DNA of 64,000 nt, taken from contig CM001633.1 in assembly GCA_000309945.1 (NCBI GenBank), forward strand, positions 3,979,912 through 4,043,911, in the 5' to 3' direction. The DNA comes from Leptolyngbyaceae cyanobacterium JSC-12. GTDB lineage: Bacteria; Cyanobacteriota; Cyanobacteriia; Leptolyngbyales; Leptolyngbyaceae. Position 1 is the stretch's first letter. The number at the start of each line of letters is the position of its first letter. Shown here one piece after another: positions 1-11,514 of the stretch. The translations under genes and the position numbers were made by a program. The notes beneath the pieces are model-generated. The model was not told the DNA's origin. It did no database searches and saw only the letters and a program-made list of their open reading frames with translations.

Positions 1-66
1 AAAATTCTCCAACTCCCCATCCCCCCAACTCCCCAGCTCCCAATTTCCCCATCCCCCTATCCCCTC
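1..66. repeat. Short C-rich tandem repeat tract (STRR-like)
   Basis: Pyrimidine-rich stretch built from variants of a seven-base unit close to CTCCCCA, ending just before the first gene. Similar tracts recur inside recJ and inside the membrane glycosyltransferase-like gene, so this is a dispersed cyanobacterial short tandem repeat family. The 5' end is cut by the window. Confidence 0.5.
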
Positions 67-72
67 TACCCA

Positions 73-912
73 ATGTCATCCTCTCCTCTTCCGGCTTTAC
101 GCCTGTCTCAAAGACATCTGAATCTTCTTACAGCCTGTCCGCGTAAGTTTCAGCACAGTTTTATTGAGCAACTGGGAGGCACGGACGCGATTGCCCAGCA
201 AGACCGTCTGCTTCAAGGGGCACGATTTCACCTGCTGCTTCAGCAATGGCTGCTTGATTTACCAGTTGACTCTGTACTGGTAGCAGAAACCCAGTTTCAC
301 CAGTGGTTAACGGCTTTTAGAGCGGCTGCACCTCAAATTCTGGATGCAGAAGCCCAGCAACAACCAGAGAGCGATCGTACCCTCGAATTTGCAGGCTATT
401 TATTAACTGTGCGCTACGACCTGTTGCTGATAGCTGACCATCACGCCAAAATTCTGGATTGGAAAACCTATCCTCGTCCCAAAAACACCCAATGGCTGGA
501 GCAGAACTGGCAAACTCGCCTGTATCCATTTGTGTTGGCAGAAACAAGTGCTTACTTACCGGAACAAATCTCGATGGTGTATTGGTTTTTTCAGGCAGAA
601 CAGGCTACCACTCCTCAAAGCCTGACATTTCAGTACAACACCAGTAAGCATGAGCAAACTCGCCAGGAACTAACGAATCTGCTCAACCAACTCTCTGAAT
701 GGCTCGACTGTTACCAGGCAGGCAAACCCTTTCCCCGGGTAGGATGGGAATCATCCCAGTGTGCAGTGTGCAGTTTTGCAGCACGATGCGGTCGAGTGAC
801 TGGTTCCTTGGATGAGGCTGCAGTTATTGAAAAGGAGTCTCCCGCGATCGCAACGGACCAACTGCCTGACCTGCTTCCCAATCTAGCGGAAATTGCAGAA
901 GTGCCGCTTTAG
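73..912 (+). CDS. PD-(D/E)XK nuclease family protein, RecB/Cas4-like with iron-sulfur cysteines
   Basis: 279-aa protein that resembles the single-domain RecB/Cas4-type exonucleases. The nuclease core shows RYD (D116) and the LDWK motif (D129, K131), the usual metal and catalytic residues. One cysteine near the N-terminus (C22, in ACPRKF) and three near the C-terminus (C230, C233, C239) form the C...C-x2-C-x5-C pattern that holds a 4Fe-4S cluster in AddB, Cas4 and related nucleases. It probably acts on DNA ends in repair. There are no cas genes nearby, so a Cas4 role is unlikely. The GNAT gene follows by about 60 bases on the same strand. Confidence 0.8.
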   Translation: MSSSPLPALRLSQRHLNLLTACPRKFQHSFIEQLGGTDAIAQQDRLLQGARFHLLLQQWLLDLPVDSVLVAETQFHQWLTAFRAAAPQILDAEAQQQPESDRTLEFAGYLLTVRYDLLLIADHHAKILDWKTYPRPKNTQWLEQNWQTRLYPFVLAETSAYLPEQISMVYWFFQAEQATTPQSLTFQYNTSKHEQTRQELTNLLNQLSEWLDCYQAGKPFPRVGWESSQCAVCSFAARCGRVTGSLDEAAVIEKESPAIATDQLPDLLPNLAEIAEVPL

Positions 913-972
913 TTGTTCTGTCTACAAGTGCGTTATGCTCCGCGATCGTTCCCTCCCCTTCTTTCTCCGTCT

Positions 973-1539
973 ATGACTGCTGAATCAAAACCTGACGAAC
1001 CCTTACCTATCACCATTCGGGATATGGACATCAATGACCTAGCCCCCGTTTATCATCTGGGCGAGATGTTGTTTACTAGCGATTTGTATCCTTTCATCTA
1101 TCGCACCTGGGATCAATGGGAAGTGATTGGGCTATACAACACTGACCCAGAATATTGCCTGGTGGCAGAGTCAGATGAGAAACTGGCAGGGTTTGTGCTA
1201 GGTACCATCATCAACAAAGCACCCTGGACTTACGGTTATATTCTTTGGCTAGGAGTTGATCCAGCATTTCAGCGGCGTGGGGTTGCCGATAGCCTGGTGG
1301 ATCGCCTGGTGGAGCGCATGATTGATGATGGTGCCCGATTTATGATGGCCGACACCGATCCAGAAAATGTGCCTGCTGTCAAATTTTTCACTCGCAAAGG
1401 TTTTAATAATGTCCGCAGGCACATTTTTCTCTCCATGAACCTGAGCAAGCACGAATATTACGGCAAGCTAATCGCCTACGAACGGGAAAAAGCTGAACGC
1501 GCCGTCTGGAAGCGCCCCCGTCGCCCAACCAAATCTTGA
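973..1539 (+). CDS. GNAT family N-acetyltransferase
   Basis: 188-aa protein with the GNAT fold: N-terminal ITIRDMDINDL strand-helix, a central region ending in GYILWLGVDPAFQRRGVA, which is the acetyl-CoA pyrophosphate-binding motif (Q/R-x-x-G-x-G/A), and NVPAVKFFTRKGF, the typical motif B. It resembles RimI-type protein acetyltransferases, but the substrate cannot be read from the sequence. The frame stays open upstream to a TTG at 913, but the ATG at 973 fits the family start. The C-terminus is basic (KRPRRPTKS). It probably shares a transcript with the preceding nuclease gene. Confidence 0.75.
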   Translation: MTAESKPDEPLPITIRDMDINDLAPVYHLGEMLFTSDLYPFIYRTWDQWEVIGLYNTDPEYCLVAESDEKLAGFVLGTIINKAPWTYGYILWLGVDPAFQRRGVADSLVDRLVERMIDDGARFMMADTDPENVPAVKFFTRKGFNNVRRHIFLSMNLSKHEYYGKLIAYEREKAERAVWKRPRRPTKS

Positions 1540-1901
1540 TTCAGTTGATTTGGTGGTTGATGTAGGGCAGAGAGTATAGGGGGTTGGGTGCATTTGATGC
1601 AAGGGAAAAATACACTCGCTGAGAGGTTTCGAGATTTTGTTCACTGAGTGGTTGGCAGGTTGACATCAGTGGCAATACGCTCGTATTGATGCGGTCTTTC
1701 TAAACGTGTAAGTTGGCGGCAATCTGCTAGTTGCCATGAAATTACTTTCAGAAATGGTAAATCTTTGGGAACCTCAATGGAATCAGGTGCAACAGACATC
1801 ATTCACGAACGACTAGAACAGGCTTATTCGTTAGGATAGGACTATTCTTGTGTATGCACTGCTCAAAAAACAGCCTTTAATTTCAAGCTATAACAGCTGC
1901 G
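1540..1901. other. Intergenic region, no gene recognised
   Basis: About 360 bases with no reading frame I can support and no recognisable RNA fold. It presumably holds the recJ promoter, but no convincing -35/-10 pair was found. Confidence 0.4.
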
Positions 1902-4460
<2,559 letters not shown>

Positions 4461-4497
4461 TGGCAAGATGGCATCGTCACTGCATGAAGGAGTTGCT

Positions 4498-5088
4498 ATG
4501 CGGAGAGGCAACCTGCTAACAGCGCTGAGTTTGGCGATCACGCTTATGTTTCTGGGAAAATCTGCCCATGCCTTACCAGGGCAAACGGCTGACGAAGCAG
4601 CATCCTGGATTCAGGCAAATCCAACCCTGCGCCCTGCCAGTGGAGAACGGCTACTCGTTAGAAAATCCGATTCACCAGCCCAGCGATTCACTTTTCAGGC
4701 ATTGCCGATACAAGTGGGCAGAGCAGCAACTGGTTTTGGTGGTAGCGTTATCCGCACAGAAGAACTCGCCCTGTTTGACATGATTAAAGGCATCACCTTT
4801 TTTCGGCTAGAAGAAGCGCTGCGCGCTATCTATGGACCGGCCATCTATCAGGACTATGCCCAGGCAACCAAAGTGTATAATTACCCGACTCAAGGTGTGA
4901 TCGGGCAGGCAATCAATCGAAATACACCGCTGTTAGCAGCTACTCAGGGAGAAGTGAGAGCAGGCGATCGCTACGCTTACTGGCTAGAAATCACCCGTCG
5001 TCCTGATGGTTTTGCCTATGCTGGTAGGCTCACGGTTTTCCTGCGCGAAGACTTACCCAAGCTGGAGGCTGAGTTAAAAAGGCGGTAA
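4498..5088 (+). CDS. Secreted conserved hypothetical protein
   Basis: 196-aa protein starting at an ATG preceded by AAGGAG at good spacing. The N-terminus is a signal peptide: MRRG, then a hydrophobic stretch (LLTALSLAITLMFLG) and an AHA-like cleavage site near residues 22-26. The mature part has no domain I recognise; it contains FFRLEEALRAIYG and a YAYWLEITRRPDGFAYAGRL strand segment. Export across the cytoplasmic membrane is inferred from the signal peptide. It follows recJ by 37 bases, and its 3' end overlaps the convergent zinc-ribbon gene by 15 bases. Confidence 0.65.
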   Translation: MRRGNLLTALSLAITLMFLGKSAHALPGQTADEAASWIQANPTLRPASGERLLVRKSDSPAQRFTFQALPIQVGRAATGFGGSVIRTEELALFDMIKGITFFRLEEALRAIYGPAIYQDYAQATKVYNYPTQGVIGQAINRNTPLLAATQGEVRAGDRYAYWLEITRRPDGFAYAGRLTVFLREDLPKLEAELKRR

Positions 5089-5448
5089 GCGTTTCCACCA
5101 ACGAAAATTAGCGGGAAGAGTCATCTGCGCTCTTTCGTCAAACTGTTGAGGAACGCGTATCTCTGGAGCGAATTCTCTCGTAAGCAGCATGAAGAGAAAT
5201 ACTATGATTGCAGCAAAGAGGACTTCCCAAGGAAACATCCAATCATCGCCACTCTTACTGACTTTAGTTCCCTTTGTCAAATTTACTTCATAGCCGCAAT
5301 AAATACATTTCCAGATATCTTCGTCGTTGTGATCACAATAGACCAGCCCATTATCCTGACAATCAGGACACCACAAACCCTCATGATTAGAGTGATGCGT
5401 CAGTTTATGATCCGGACGATTTTTCCTATTTAGTAAGCGTGTAGGCAT
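5074..5448 (-). CDS. Small zinc-ribbon protein with one membrane segment
   Basis: 124-aa protein. The N-terminal half carries paired cysteines (CPDC, later CIYC) plus YCDH, consistent with a zinc ribbon. The C-terminal half has one strongly hydrophobic helix (VLFAAIIVFLFMLL). The ATG at 5448 (MPTRLL) was chosen over an upstream start at 5469 because the protein pattern begins there. Function unknown. It converges with the preceding secreted-protein gene, and the last 15 bases overlap. Confidence 0.6.
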   Translation of the reverse strand: MPTRLLNRKNRPDHKLTHHSNHEGLWCPDCQDNGLVYCDHNDEDIWKCIYCGYEVNLTKGTKVSKSGDDWMFPWEVLFAAIIVFLFMLLTREFAPEIRVPQQFDERAQMTLPANFRWWKRLPPF

Positions 5449-5658
5449 GATGGCTTCCCCCTCGAACAAGATGCCCTGTCATCTTGATCAGCAACCTCTC
5501 CTCACACTTTCATTGTGGTGAATTTTGCCGAGATCAAATAATGGCTGTAGCAAAATGCTACATTGGCAAACTATAACTATTGCCAGCTGCGGATACGAAT
5601 GGAACATTTGCAGCGGTCTTTAATTCGATTGCGCGATATCCTGTGATTGAATAGCAGC

Positions 5659-7431
5659 ATGACAATCGCAAAACGCATTCCTCTTCTCGCGCTCATTCTT
5701 CTGCTGGGAGCTATTCTCCGGTTTTGGAATCTGGACTTAAAACCACTGTGGATGGATGAGGTGATTACCGCCCTATTCAGCCTGGGACGTACTTACTATG
5801 ATGTGCCGCTAGAGCAAGCCCTGCCGCTTACTGTTTTCGAGCAAGTATTTACCCTCAATCCAGAGACTTCCTGTGCTCAAATTGCTTTAACAGTATCAAC
5901 TCAATCTGTACATCCGCCGCTGTTCTTTTGTTGGATGCATCAGTGGATGGGTTGGGTGAATTTGCTGCCGATTTCCTGGGTGTGGAAACTGCGAGCGTTA
6001 CCAGCGTTGTTCGGGATAGTGGCGATCGTGGCTATTTATCAACTGAATCGCATCGCTTTCTCTCATCAAGCTGGATTATTAGGAGCCGTCGTGATGGCAA
6101 TTTCGCCTTTCGGCGTGTATCTCTCCCAGGAAGCCCGCCATTACACGCTGCCAATGCTACTGGTCATCCTGGCATTATCTGGTTTATATCAAGTGCTGAT
6201 CGATCTGCACCAGCGTCAATTTCGTCCTCTCATCTGGCTGGGGTGGGTTGCTGTTAATAGCCTCGGCTTTTATGTGCATTACTTCTTTTTGCTGGCATTT
6301 GTAGGGCAAGTGATGATGTTGCTGTGGCTGGGAAGAGGGAAGAATACTCATTTACCCTATCCCCCATCCCTCATCCCCTTTCCCCTTTTCCCCCTGCTAG
6401 CCATCGCCCTGGTTTGCCTGACCTATCTGCCCTGGTTGTCAACGTTGCTCAGCCATATTAGTCGCCCGGAGACAGATTGGGTAAAGGTGCATGTACCAGG
6501 AGTATTGGCGGCGATCGCCCCCTTGTTGCAAATAGTCAGCGGTTGGGTGCTGACGGGCATTGCCTTTCCTGTAGAAGGTCAACCTGTTTGGATCGCTGCA
6601 GTAAACGGATTGTTGATGGCTGTATTTTCGCTATGGTTGGTGCGCCGGGTGTTTTTGGGAGTACGGCAACTGTGGCAGCACTCCGAAGCCCGATTAGGGA
6701 TTCAATTGTTGTTGGGATTTGGATTTGTGGTAGTGCTGGAATTTCTAGCGATCGCCTACATTCTTGGCAAAGATTTTACCCAGGTGCCGCGCTATAACTT
6801 CATCTACTTTCCAGCAGTTTGTGCATTGGTTGGCGCGGGGCTAAGTCAACCCTTGATACAACCTTTGTTAGGTGTAAACAAGAACAGCAGAGGTTCAAAA
6901 ACAAAAAAGTTTTTGACATGGCTATCTAAGACAGTGACTCAGTGCGATCGTCGGACCGTGTTCATTGTCTTGCTGGTAGGTATATTAAGTAGTGTGTTTG
7001 TTGTTTCTGACCAGGTTTTTCAAAAGCCCTATCGACCAGATCAAGTTGCTAGAACTTTACTGGTAGAGCCGCAAGAGCCACTCCTGGTTACCACTGCTTA
7101 CAATGACTATCAAGATGTGGCATTGGGGTTGAGTTTTGCCTTGCAATTGGCTAAGCAAGAGCGCCAGCAGGTCGCTCATTCATCCGAAGCACATTTCGCC
7201 TTTATTGCCCAGTTCAGCGGTTATGAGGGGGTATGGTCTCGATTATTAACCTTGCAACATCCGCTACCGTTTCCGCTCAATCTTTGGGTAATCGGTCCAG
7301 GCTTGAAGCGAATTGGTTATCCGCAGCAACTGATGTTAGGCAATCAATCCAGCAACCCGCGCCAATGCAATATTGTTCCAGATCAATACCATCGGCTAGG
7401 AATTCCCTATCAGCTTTACCATTGCCCCTGA
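5659..7431 (+). CDS. Membrane glycosyltransferase-like protein (PMT/ArnT superfamily, GT39/GT83-like)
   Basis: About 590-aa polytopic membrane protein. The first transmembrane helix is followed by LKPLWMDEV, the acidic (D)E motif of the first periplasmic loop in lipid-linked sugar transferases of the GT-C fold. A second loop contains QEARHY, also typical. At least ten hydrophobic helices follow, then a soluble C-terminal domain. It would use a polyprenyl-linked sugar donor; the acceptor cannot be told. A C-rich repeat-like tract at about 6355-6400 encodes a proline-rich part of a membrane helix. The ATG at 5659 is preferred to the TTG at 5647. Confidence 0.7.
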   Translation: MTIAKRIPLLALILLLGAILRFWNLDLKPLWMDEVITALFSLGRTYYDVPLEQALPLTVFEQVFTLNPETSCAQIALTVSTQSVHPPLFFCWMHQWMGWVNLLPISWVWKLRALPALFGIVAIVAIYQLNRIAFSHQAGLLGAVVMAISPFGVYLSQEARHYTLPMLLVILALSGLYQVLIDLHQRQFRPLIWLGWVAVNSLGFYVHYFFLLAFVGQVMMLLWLGRGKNTHLPYPPSLIPFPLFPLLAIALVCLTYLPWLSTLLSHISRPETDWVKVHVPGVLAAIAPLLQIVSGWVLTGIAFPVEGQPVWIAAVNGLLMAVFSLWLVRRVFLGVRQLWQHSEARLGIQLLLGFGFVVVLEFLAIAYILGKDFTQVPRYNFIYFPAVCALVGAGLSQPLIQPLLGVNKNSRGSKTKKFLTWLSKTVTQCDRRTVFIVLLVGILSSVFVVSDQVFQKPYRPDQVARTLLVEPQEPLLVTTAYNDYQDVALGLSFALQLAKQERQQVAHSSEAHFAFIAQFSGYEGVWSRLLTLQHPLPFPLNLWVIGPGLKRIGYPQQLMLGNQSSNPRQCNIVPDQYHRLGIPYQLYHCP

Positions 7432-8514
7432 TTACTCATCGATCTGCCAGGGATCTTTGCCATAATCCTCATCCAGCACCTTTTTAGGACGCATTACTAA
7501 AATCACACGTCCTAATAAAGGGATGCCTGGCGCGTCTTCAAACCATTGCAGGTGCAATTGCTGCCCATCTTCGATCAAAAAGTAACTGCCTGCGTCCCAT
7601 TGACGCTGGGCACGATCCACAATGATCAACACTTCTTCTACGCGACCTGGAAGTGGGCTGGGCAAAGTGTCACTATCGCAGAGGAGAGCAACTGGGTCTT
7701 CCGCAAGACGGATTACCTGCCAGCCTGGAACGGCGACCCAGGCGGCTGCACCGGAGAATTTCACAATGCCAAATGGCTCCAGTTCTTCTACTAGGGGCAC
7801 AGCTTGTAGGTCGGCTTTGGTCATGGGCAACTTACCTACCACAGGTAAAGTTCTGGGCAAATACTCATCAGTTTCCAACCGATAAACGGGCAGCATGGGA
7901 ACTGCTTTGGTTTTGACCACAGCAAAATCAGTTAACAACTGCTCAATGTGTTTTCGAGCAGTATCGCTATGGGCAAATCGCAATCCTTTGGCAATCAGGC
8001 GCGATCGCTCTTGCAGGTCAGATTGTTGCCGTGCCAGTTTCCAAACTTGATGGGCGATCGCATCTCCAGGGTGGTTGGTGAATCCTTCTGGGACACTGCC
8101 CAATCGCGAGAACTCTTTCACAGCTTTCACCGCATCTTTCGCCTCATCCACGTCTAGGCTTTTAGCAACCACTAATTCTGCTACGGCTACCCGCTCTGCC
8201 TGACTTAAAACTCGCAATTCATACAAAACATCACTGCCTTTTCGCTGAAAATGGGTCTCGACTGCCTCAGACGCCCCTGCATCCATCATGCTGGCATAGA
8301 TCTGAGCACCCACAATGACCTGATTTTGATGCACAGGCTCAAATCCTGTCTCTTCAAAAATCGTTTGAGGACTATACCCTGCCTTTTGTAACGTTTGACA
8401 CGCCTGCCCCCATTCAATCCAGGTGCCTTCTTTGCGACGAAGTTGCTGAATTAACTGAGTCGCATCCACTTCTGAGGGTGCAGAATTGGGCGTGTTTTCA
8501 GGAGAATTAACCAT
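7432..8514 (-). CDS. raf1: Rubisco accumulation factor 1
   Basis: 360-aa protein matching the cyanobacterial Raf1 family. An N-terminal alpha domain begins near LRRKEGTWIEWGQACQTLQ and contains GYSPQTIFEETGF. A linker leads to a C-terminal beta dimerisation domain from about residue 210 (YRLETDEYLPRTLPVVG to WQIDE). Raf1 dimers hold folded RbcL dimers and promote assembly of the L8 Rubisco core in the cytosol. Normal length, no damage visible. It is transcribed towards the membrane glycosyltransferase gene, whose stop codon touches its own. Confidence 0.9.
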   Translation of the reverse strand: MVNSPENTPNSAPSEVDATQLIQQLRRKEGTWIEWGQACQTLQKAGYSPQTIFEETGFEPVHQNQVIVGAQIYASMMDAGASEAVETHFQRKGSDVLYELRVLSQAERVAVAELVVAKSLDVDEAKDAVKAVKEFSRLGSVPEGFTNHPGDAIAHQVWKLARQQSDLQERSRLIAKGLRFAHSDTARKHIEQLLTDFAVVKTKAVPMLPVYRLETDEYLPRTLPVVGKLPMTKADLQAVPLVEELEPFGIVKFSGAAAWVAVPGWQVIRLAEDPVALLCDSDTLPSPLPGRVEEVLIIVDRAQRQWDAGSYFLIEDGQQLHLQWFEDAPGIPLLGRVILVMRPKKVLDEDYGKDPWQIDE

Positions 8515-8718
8515 ACGACTTATAATGTGCTATTCCTAAAAACTCTAACGTGAATATCGCAATCTGTTAGCCGCTGCCATTTACAACTTGGTAGAGGTAG
8601 CTCAGAAAGCCTACCCGGAACTGGAATTGGAAAAAAAGCTTCGTCCTAAGCTTCCTGACCAAAACTAATTTCGGGTTGACGAGATACTCAATCTCGCGTC
8701 ATGATATTACATGCACTA

Positions 8719-8791
8719 GGGGCTATAGCACAGTTGGTAGCGCGTCTCAATGGCATTGAGAAGGTCACCGGTTCGAATCCGGTTAGCTCCA
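8719..8791 (+). tRNA. tRNA-Ala (anticodon GGC)
   Basis: 73 bases folding as a cloverleaf. The acceptor GGGGCUA pairs with UAGCUCC. The D arm includes AGUUGGUAG. The anticodon stem CUCAA/UUGAG presents GGC. The T arm has GGUUCGAAUCC. The CCA tail is not fully encoded. It marks the left edge of the accessory region. Confidence 0.95.
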
Positions 8792-8879
8792 TTAGCTGGG
8801 AGTCTCAATATCGGGAATTTGCGTGACTGGAAGCATGATACAAGAGTCACACAAGTGTTTTTGGCAGCAGATCGTAGCT

Positions 8880-9262
8880 CCAATGAACGATTGAGCAGCA
8901 AGGGTTGAATCAATTGGAAAGAGCATCTGAGCCTTGGTCGGCTTTTTGCGCTTTACTTGCTCAATCAACTGTGCATAGATTCGACAAAAGTGCCCATCCG
9001 GTCGAGTTTTGCAAGCTTTAGAAAAAAGATGGATATATCGACTTCAATTCCGGCATGATTCAGCCGATAAAACAGGTCTCTCATGCTTATTAAGCCTGCG
9101 TCGAGCACATGAAGGTCAGCCAGATTTCAAAGAATAGGTGCGAGTTCAAAACTGGGTAGTCACTCGCTGACAATCGCTTTAGCAGCGATTTGACAAGATT
9201 GGGAAACGACGATGCCATCGACATTAAACAACTCACCAATGTATGTGAGTAGGCAGACTAAT
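8880..9262 (-). pseudogene. Decayed transposase remnant
   Basis: Read on the minus strand, the DNA encodes a stretch containing LHVLDAGLISMRDLFYRLNH, then (after a one-base frameshift near DISIF) SKACKTRPDGHFCRIYAQLI and FPIDST. These strings fit the N-terminal part of IS4-type transposases in cyanobacteria (from memory). Stops and the frameshift show it is inactive, and the C-terminal catalytic part is missing. Confidence 0.5.
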
Positions 9263-9269
9263 TCCTGGG

Positions 9270-9665
9270 CTAATTTAAGCTGTTGGTTAGGAGCGATCGG
9301 AAGTTGGGTTCTTTTGTAGCTGGTATCCGTCCATGTTTTGCGGGTTCCTTAATGGCGATTGGAGAGATTGTTGTCAAAATAGATTGAGCGTACCAGCTCA
9401 AACAAGCGTCAGCAGGAATTCCACGGTAATGGCAGAGTAAAAAGCGGAACTCCCCTAATCGACGCAGATAAATCTCTTTCAGCATCTAAGGTTCATGATG
9501 TTGGCTCATCCAGCGCTCCATTGTTAAGCTACATCCGGCAATGATTGCAAGTTGCTCTTGAGTCAAATCCAGTTCCTGATACAACTCGCGAGGATAGGCG
9601 ATCGCAATCTGACAGTTCACACAAGTCCAAAATAAAACCCGTTTGATTGGTGTGAAATTCTGCAC
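9270..9665 (-). pseudogene. Broken small HTH-domain gene
   Basis: A single minus-strand frame runs from a GTG at 9665 to a stop at 9270, interrupted once by an in-frame TAG at codon 60. The first part has a CVNC pair and a helix-turn-helix-like segment (LDLTQEQLAIIAGCSLTME); the second part contains RLGEFRFLLCHY. The family is not recognised. The single internal stop suggests a recent loss of function. Confidence 0.35.
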
Positions 9666-9675
9666 CTATTAGGTG
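9663..9675. promoter_or_regulatory. Palindrome upstream of XRE regulator gene
   Basis: CACCTA-T-TAGGTG, a perfect 6-bp inverted repeat around one base, lies 36 bases upstream of the XRE gene start. Its position fits an operator for autoregulation. No footprint-level evidence is available. Confidence 0.35.
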
Positions 9676-9710
9676 TGGACTTGATGCCCTCATTTCCTTA
9701 AGATTCAGTC

Positions 9711-9962
9711 GTGAGGGAGAATGAGCGTTCGGACGTAAAGTGGTTATTCGGTAGGGCGGTTAGGAAGCGCAGGCGAGAACTAGACCTCTCACAGGAGGAA
9801 TTCGCTGAGTGCGCAGGCTTGCATCGGAACTACATCTCAGATAGTGAGCGGGGCGATCGCAATCCTTCTCTTGAAAATATCCACAAGCTAGCTAAAGCCC
9901 TTGATATAAAGGTTTCTGCGCTCTTTATTAGCTATGGAGTTGATGAGCCATCTGAAGATTGA
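9711..9962 (+). CDS. XRE family helix-turn-helix regulator
   Basis: 83-aa protein made almost entirely of one HTH_XRE domain: RAVRKRRRELDLSQEEFAE, then GLHRNYISDSERGDRNPSLENIHKLAKALDI. The pattern LSQEEFA...HRNYIS.ERG.RNPSL is close to controller (C) proteins of restriction-modification systems. The start is a GTG; there is no in-frame ATG nearby. It converges on the DUF2779 gene, with 23 bases between the stops. A small palindrome sits upstream and may be its operator. Confidence 0.75.
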   Translation: MRENERSDVKWLFGRAVRKRRRELDLSQEEFAECAGLHRNYISDSERGDRNPSLENIHKLAKALDIKVSALFISYGVDEPSED

Positions 9963-9985
9963 TGCAATTCACAGCGCTACAGATT

Positions 9986-11446
9986 TTATTTTGAGGCAAT
10001 CTGGGTTAGTGCTTTATGAAGTTCAACCATCGCCAGGGTGTCGAGCTGGCAGTAAGCCTTTAAATCCGCTATCAATTGGGCTTTTTGGTGTGAATTGGAG
10101 CACAAAATCATCTTGTCCCAAATGGCTTGCGCCTGATCGCCACGCTGACAATTTAGAGCTTTGTAGCTCAAATCTGGAACCAGAACCGGCAAAACGTTTT
10201 TAATGGAGGTAGATCCTTGGAAAGCAGGATGTTTGTAGTGGTTCTTAAAAATATCCTCTAAGTCCCAAAGTCGAGTGGCGATCGATTCTAGGTGAATTGC
10301 ATAAGCAGGGAAAGCTTGCGCCAATTTCTGCAACAAGCTAGCTTCAAAAGACTGGTGGTAGACAACTACAGAACCAATAGCAGTGACGTCTTTAGTCAAT
10401 GCCGCAATCAATGGAGGTCTCGGATCAGACGTGGCAGTGTGAAGATACTCTCGGTGTTCGACATGCCCATTTGGGTAAAGGATGTGGCAACTGTATTGAA
10501 AGGGGAACTGCTCGTAGGGTTTCAACCCATTAAATCTAGGGATCGCAGGATTTTGGGCTTCAAAGTCGAAGAAGTGAATGGGATAAACAAGTTCGGCTAG
10601 ACTGGCGGCGATCGCCGCTTCGTCCAAAACAGGCTGACCACTGAAGACGCTGTTAACGTAGCTGCGCTGGTTATCTGATAGAGGGTAGTTGGATGGAAGT
10701 TCAGCGATCGCCAAAATTCCCTGACTGATTAACGCCTCTTTCTTTTTCCAATCCAGGCGAGGAATCGTAAAGATCGAGATTTCTGGAACATGCTGCCAAC
10801 AGTAGTCTGTAAAAGGACAGGGATTGGGATTGTCGCAGTGTTTGCCAATCGCAAGTGTGGGTTCTAAATTCTCGGCGAGAATAGCCCCAAATTGCTCAAG
10901 CTTTTTGGGTATTGCAGGCACGAGCTGATCAACTTCTTCGGTAATATCGGCAACTACAAAAAGGTCTGCTAGGTTGGGAAACTGGCAAGTCTGAGTATTG
11001 ATATGCATCAGCTTGGTTGCACCAATCGGTAACCCCGTCCCAATCAAAACGTATTTTTGAAGGGCTAAATCCCATTGATGCTCATCTTTAACCTTACTGG
11101 AGGATTTGACCTCAATTAATTCCCATATGCCGGTTGAAATTTTCTGAAGAATGTCGCATCGAACGAACAAGCCATCAAAACTGAAGGCAGCTTCAAAAAG
11201 GCACAATGCTCCAGCGGCGATCGCATCTTGAGTCGCTTGAAGAGCCTCCTTTCCGTTTCCCACAATCAATTGCCCATTCGGAAATTGCTGACGGGCGTAA
11301 TGCCCAACCTCTTCGCCTTGGTCGATGATGTGTTGCTGGCTTGGGGAGAGAGCAGTGACCTGGTGTGGCTCTTGCACTTCCAACCAAAGTTTCTTAAGGC
11401 ATTGCAACCCACTCATAAAGTTTGATTTTGTCAGAAGGGCAGCCAT
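9986..11446 (-). CDS. DUF2779 family protein: PD-(D/E)XK-type domain plus DnaQ-like exonuclease domain
   Basis: 486-aa protein. N-terminal half: a RecB-like nuclease with CLKKLWLE near residue 16, RCDIL and WELIEVKSS (the D...E-x-K core), and a cysteine cluster (HCDNPNPCPFTDYCW), the pattern of an iron-sulfur-stabilised nuclease. C-terminal half: DUF2779, a DEDD-type exonuclease-like domain beginning IHFFDFEAQNPAIPRF (D and E ligands), with VVYHQSFE and a final DLKAYCQLDTLAM. The family is widespread but its role is unproven; nucleic-acid processing is inferred. It sits alone at the island edge, tail-to-tail with an XRE gene. Confidence 0.75.
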   Translation of the reverse strand: MAALLTKSNFMSGLQCLKKLWLEVQEPHQVTALSPSQQHIIDQGEEVGHYARQQFPNGQLIVGNGKEALQATQDAIAAGALCLFEAAFSFDGLFVRCDILQKISTGIWELIEVKSSSKVKDEHQWDLALQKYVLIGTGLPIGATKLMHINTQTCQFPNLADLFVVADITEEVDQLVPAIPKKLEQFGAILAENLEPTLAIGKHCDNPNPCPFTDYCWQHVPEISIFTIPRLDWKKKEALISQGILAIAELPSNYPLSDNQRSYVNSVFSGQPVLDEAAIAASLAELVYPIHFFDFEAQNPAIPRFNGLKPYEQFPFQYSCHILYPNGHVEHREYLHTATSDPRPPLIAALTKDVTAIGSVVVYHQSFEASLLQKLAQAFPAYAIHLESIATRLWDLEDIFKNHYKHPAFQGSTSIKNVLPVLVPDLSYKALNCQRGDQAQAIWDKMILCSNSHQKAQLIADLKAYCQLDTLAMVELHKALTQIASK

Positions 11447-11514
11447 ATTTTGTATTGTGGAATTTTAGACTCTATCCAGAGTTAGAATTCCCGATTCAGG
11501 AGGCTGACGCTTGA

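Noticed and set aside
73-912. Cas4 adaptation nuclease
   Set aside because: The fold and cysteines fit, but there is no CRISPR array or cas gene in the window; the general RecB-like call is safer.
8719-8791. tRNA-Ala as attachment site of an integrated island
   Set aside because: I found no repeat of the tRNA 3' end at the right edge of the accessory region, and no integrase gene.
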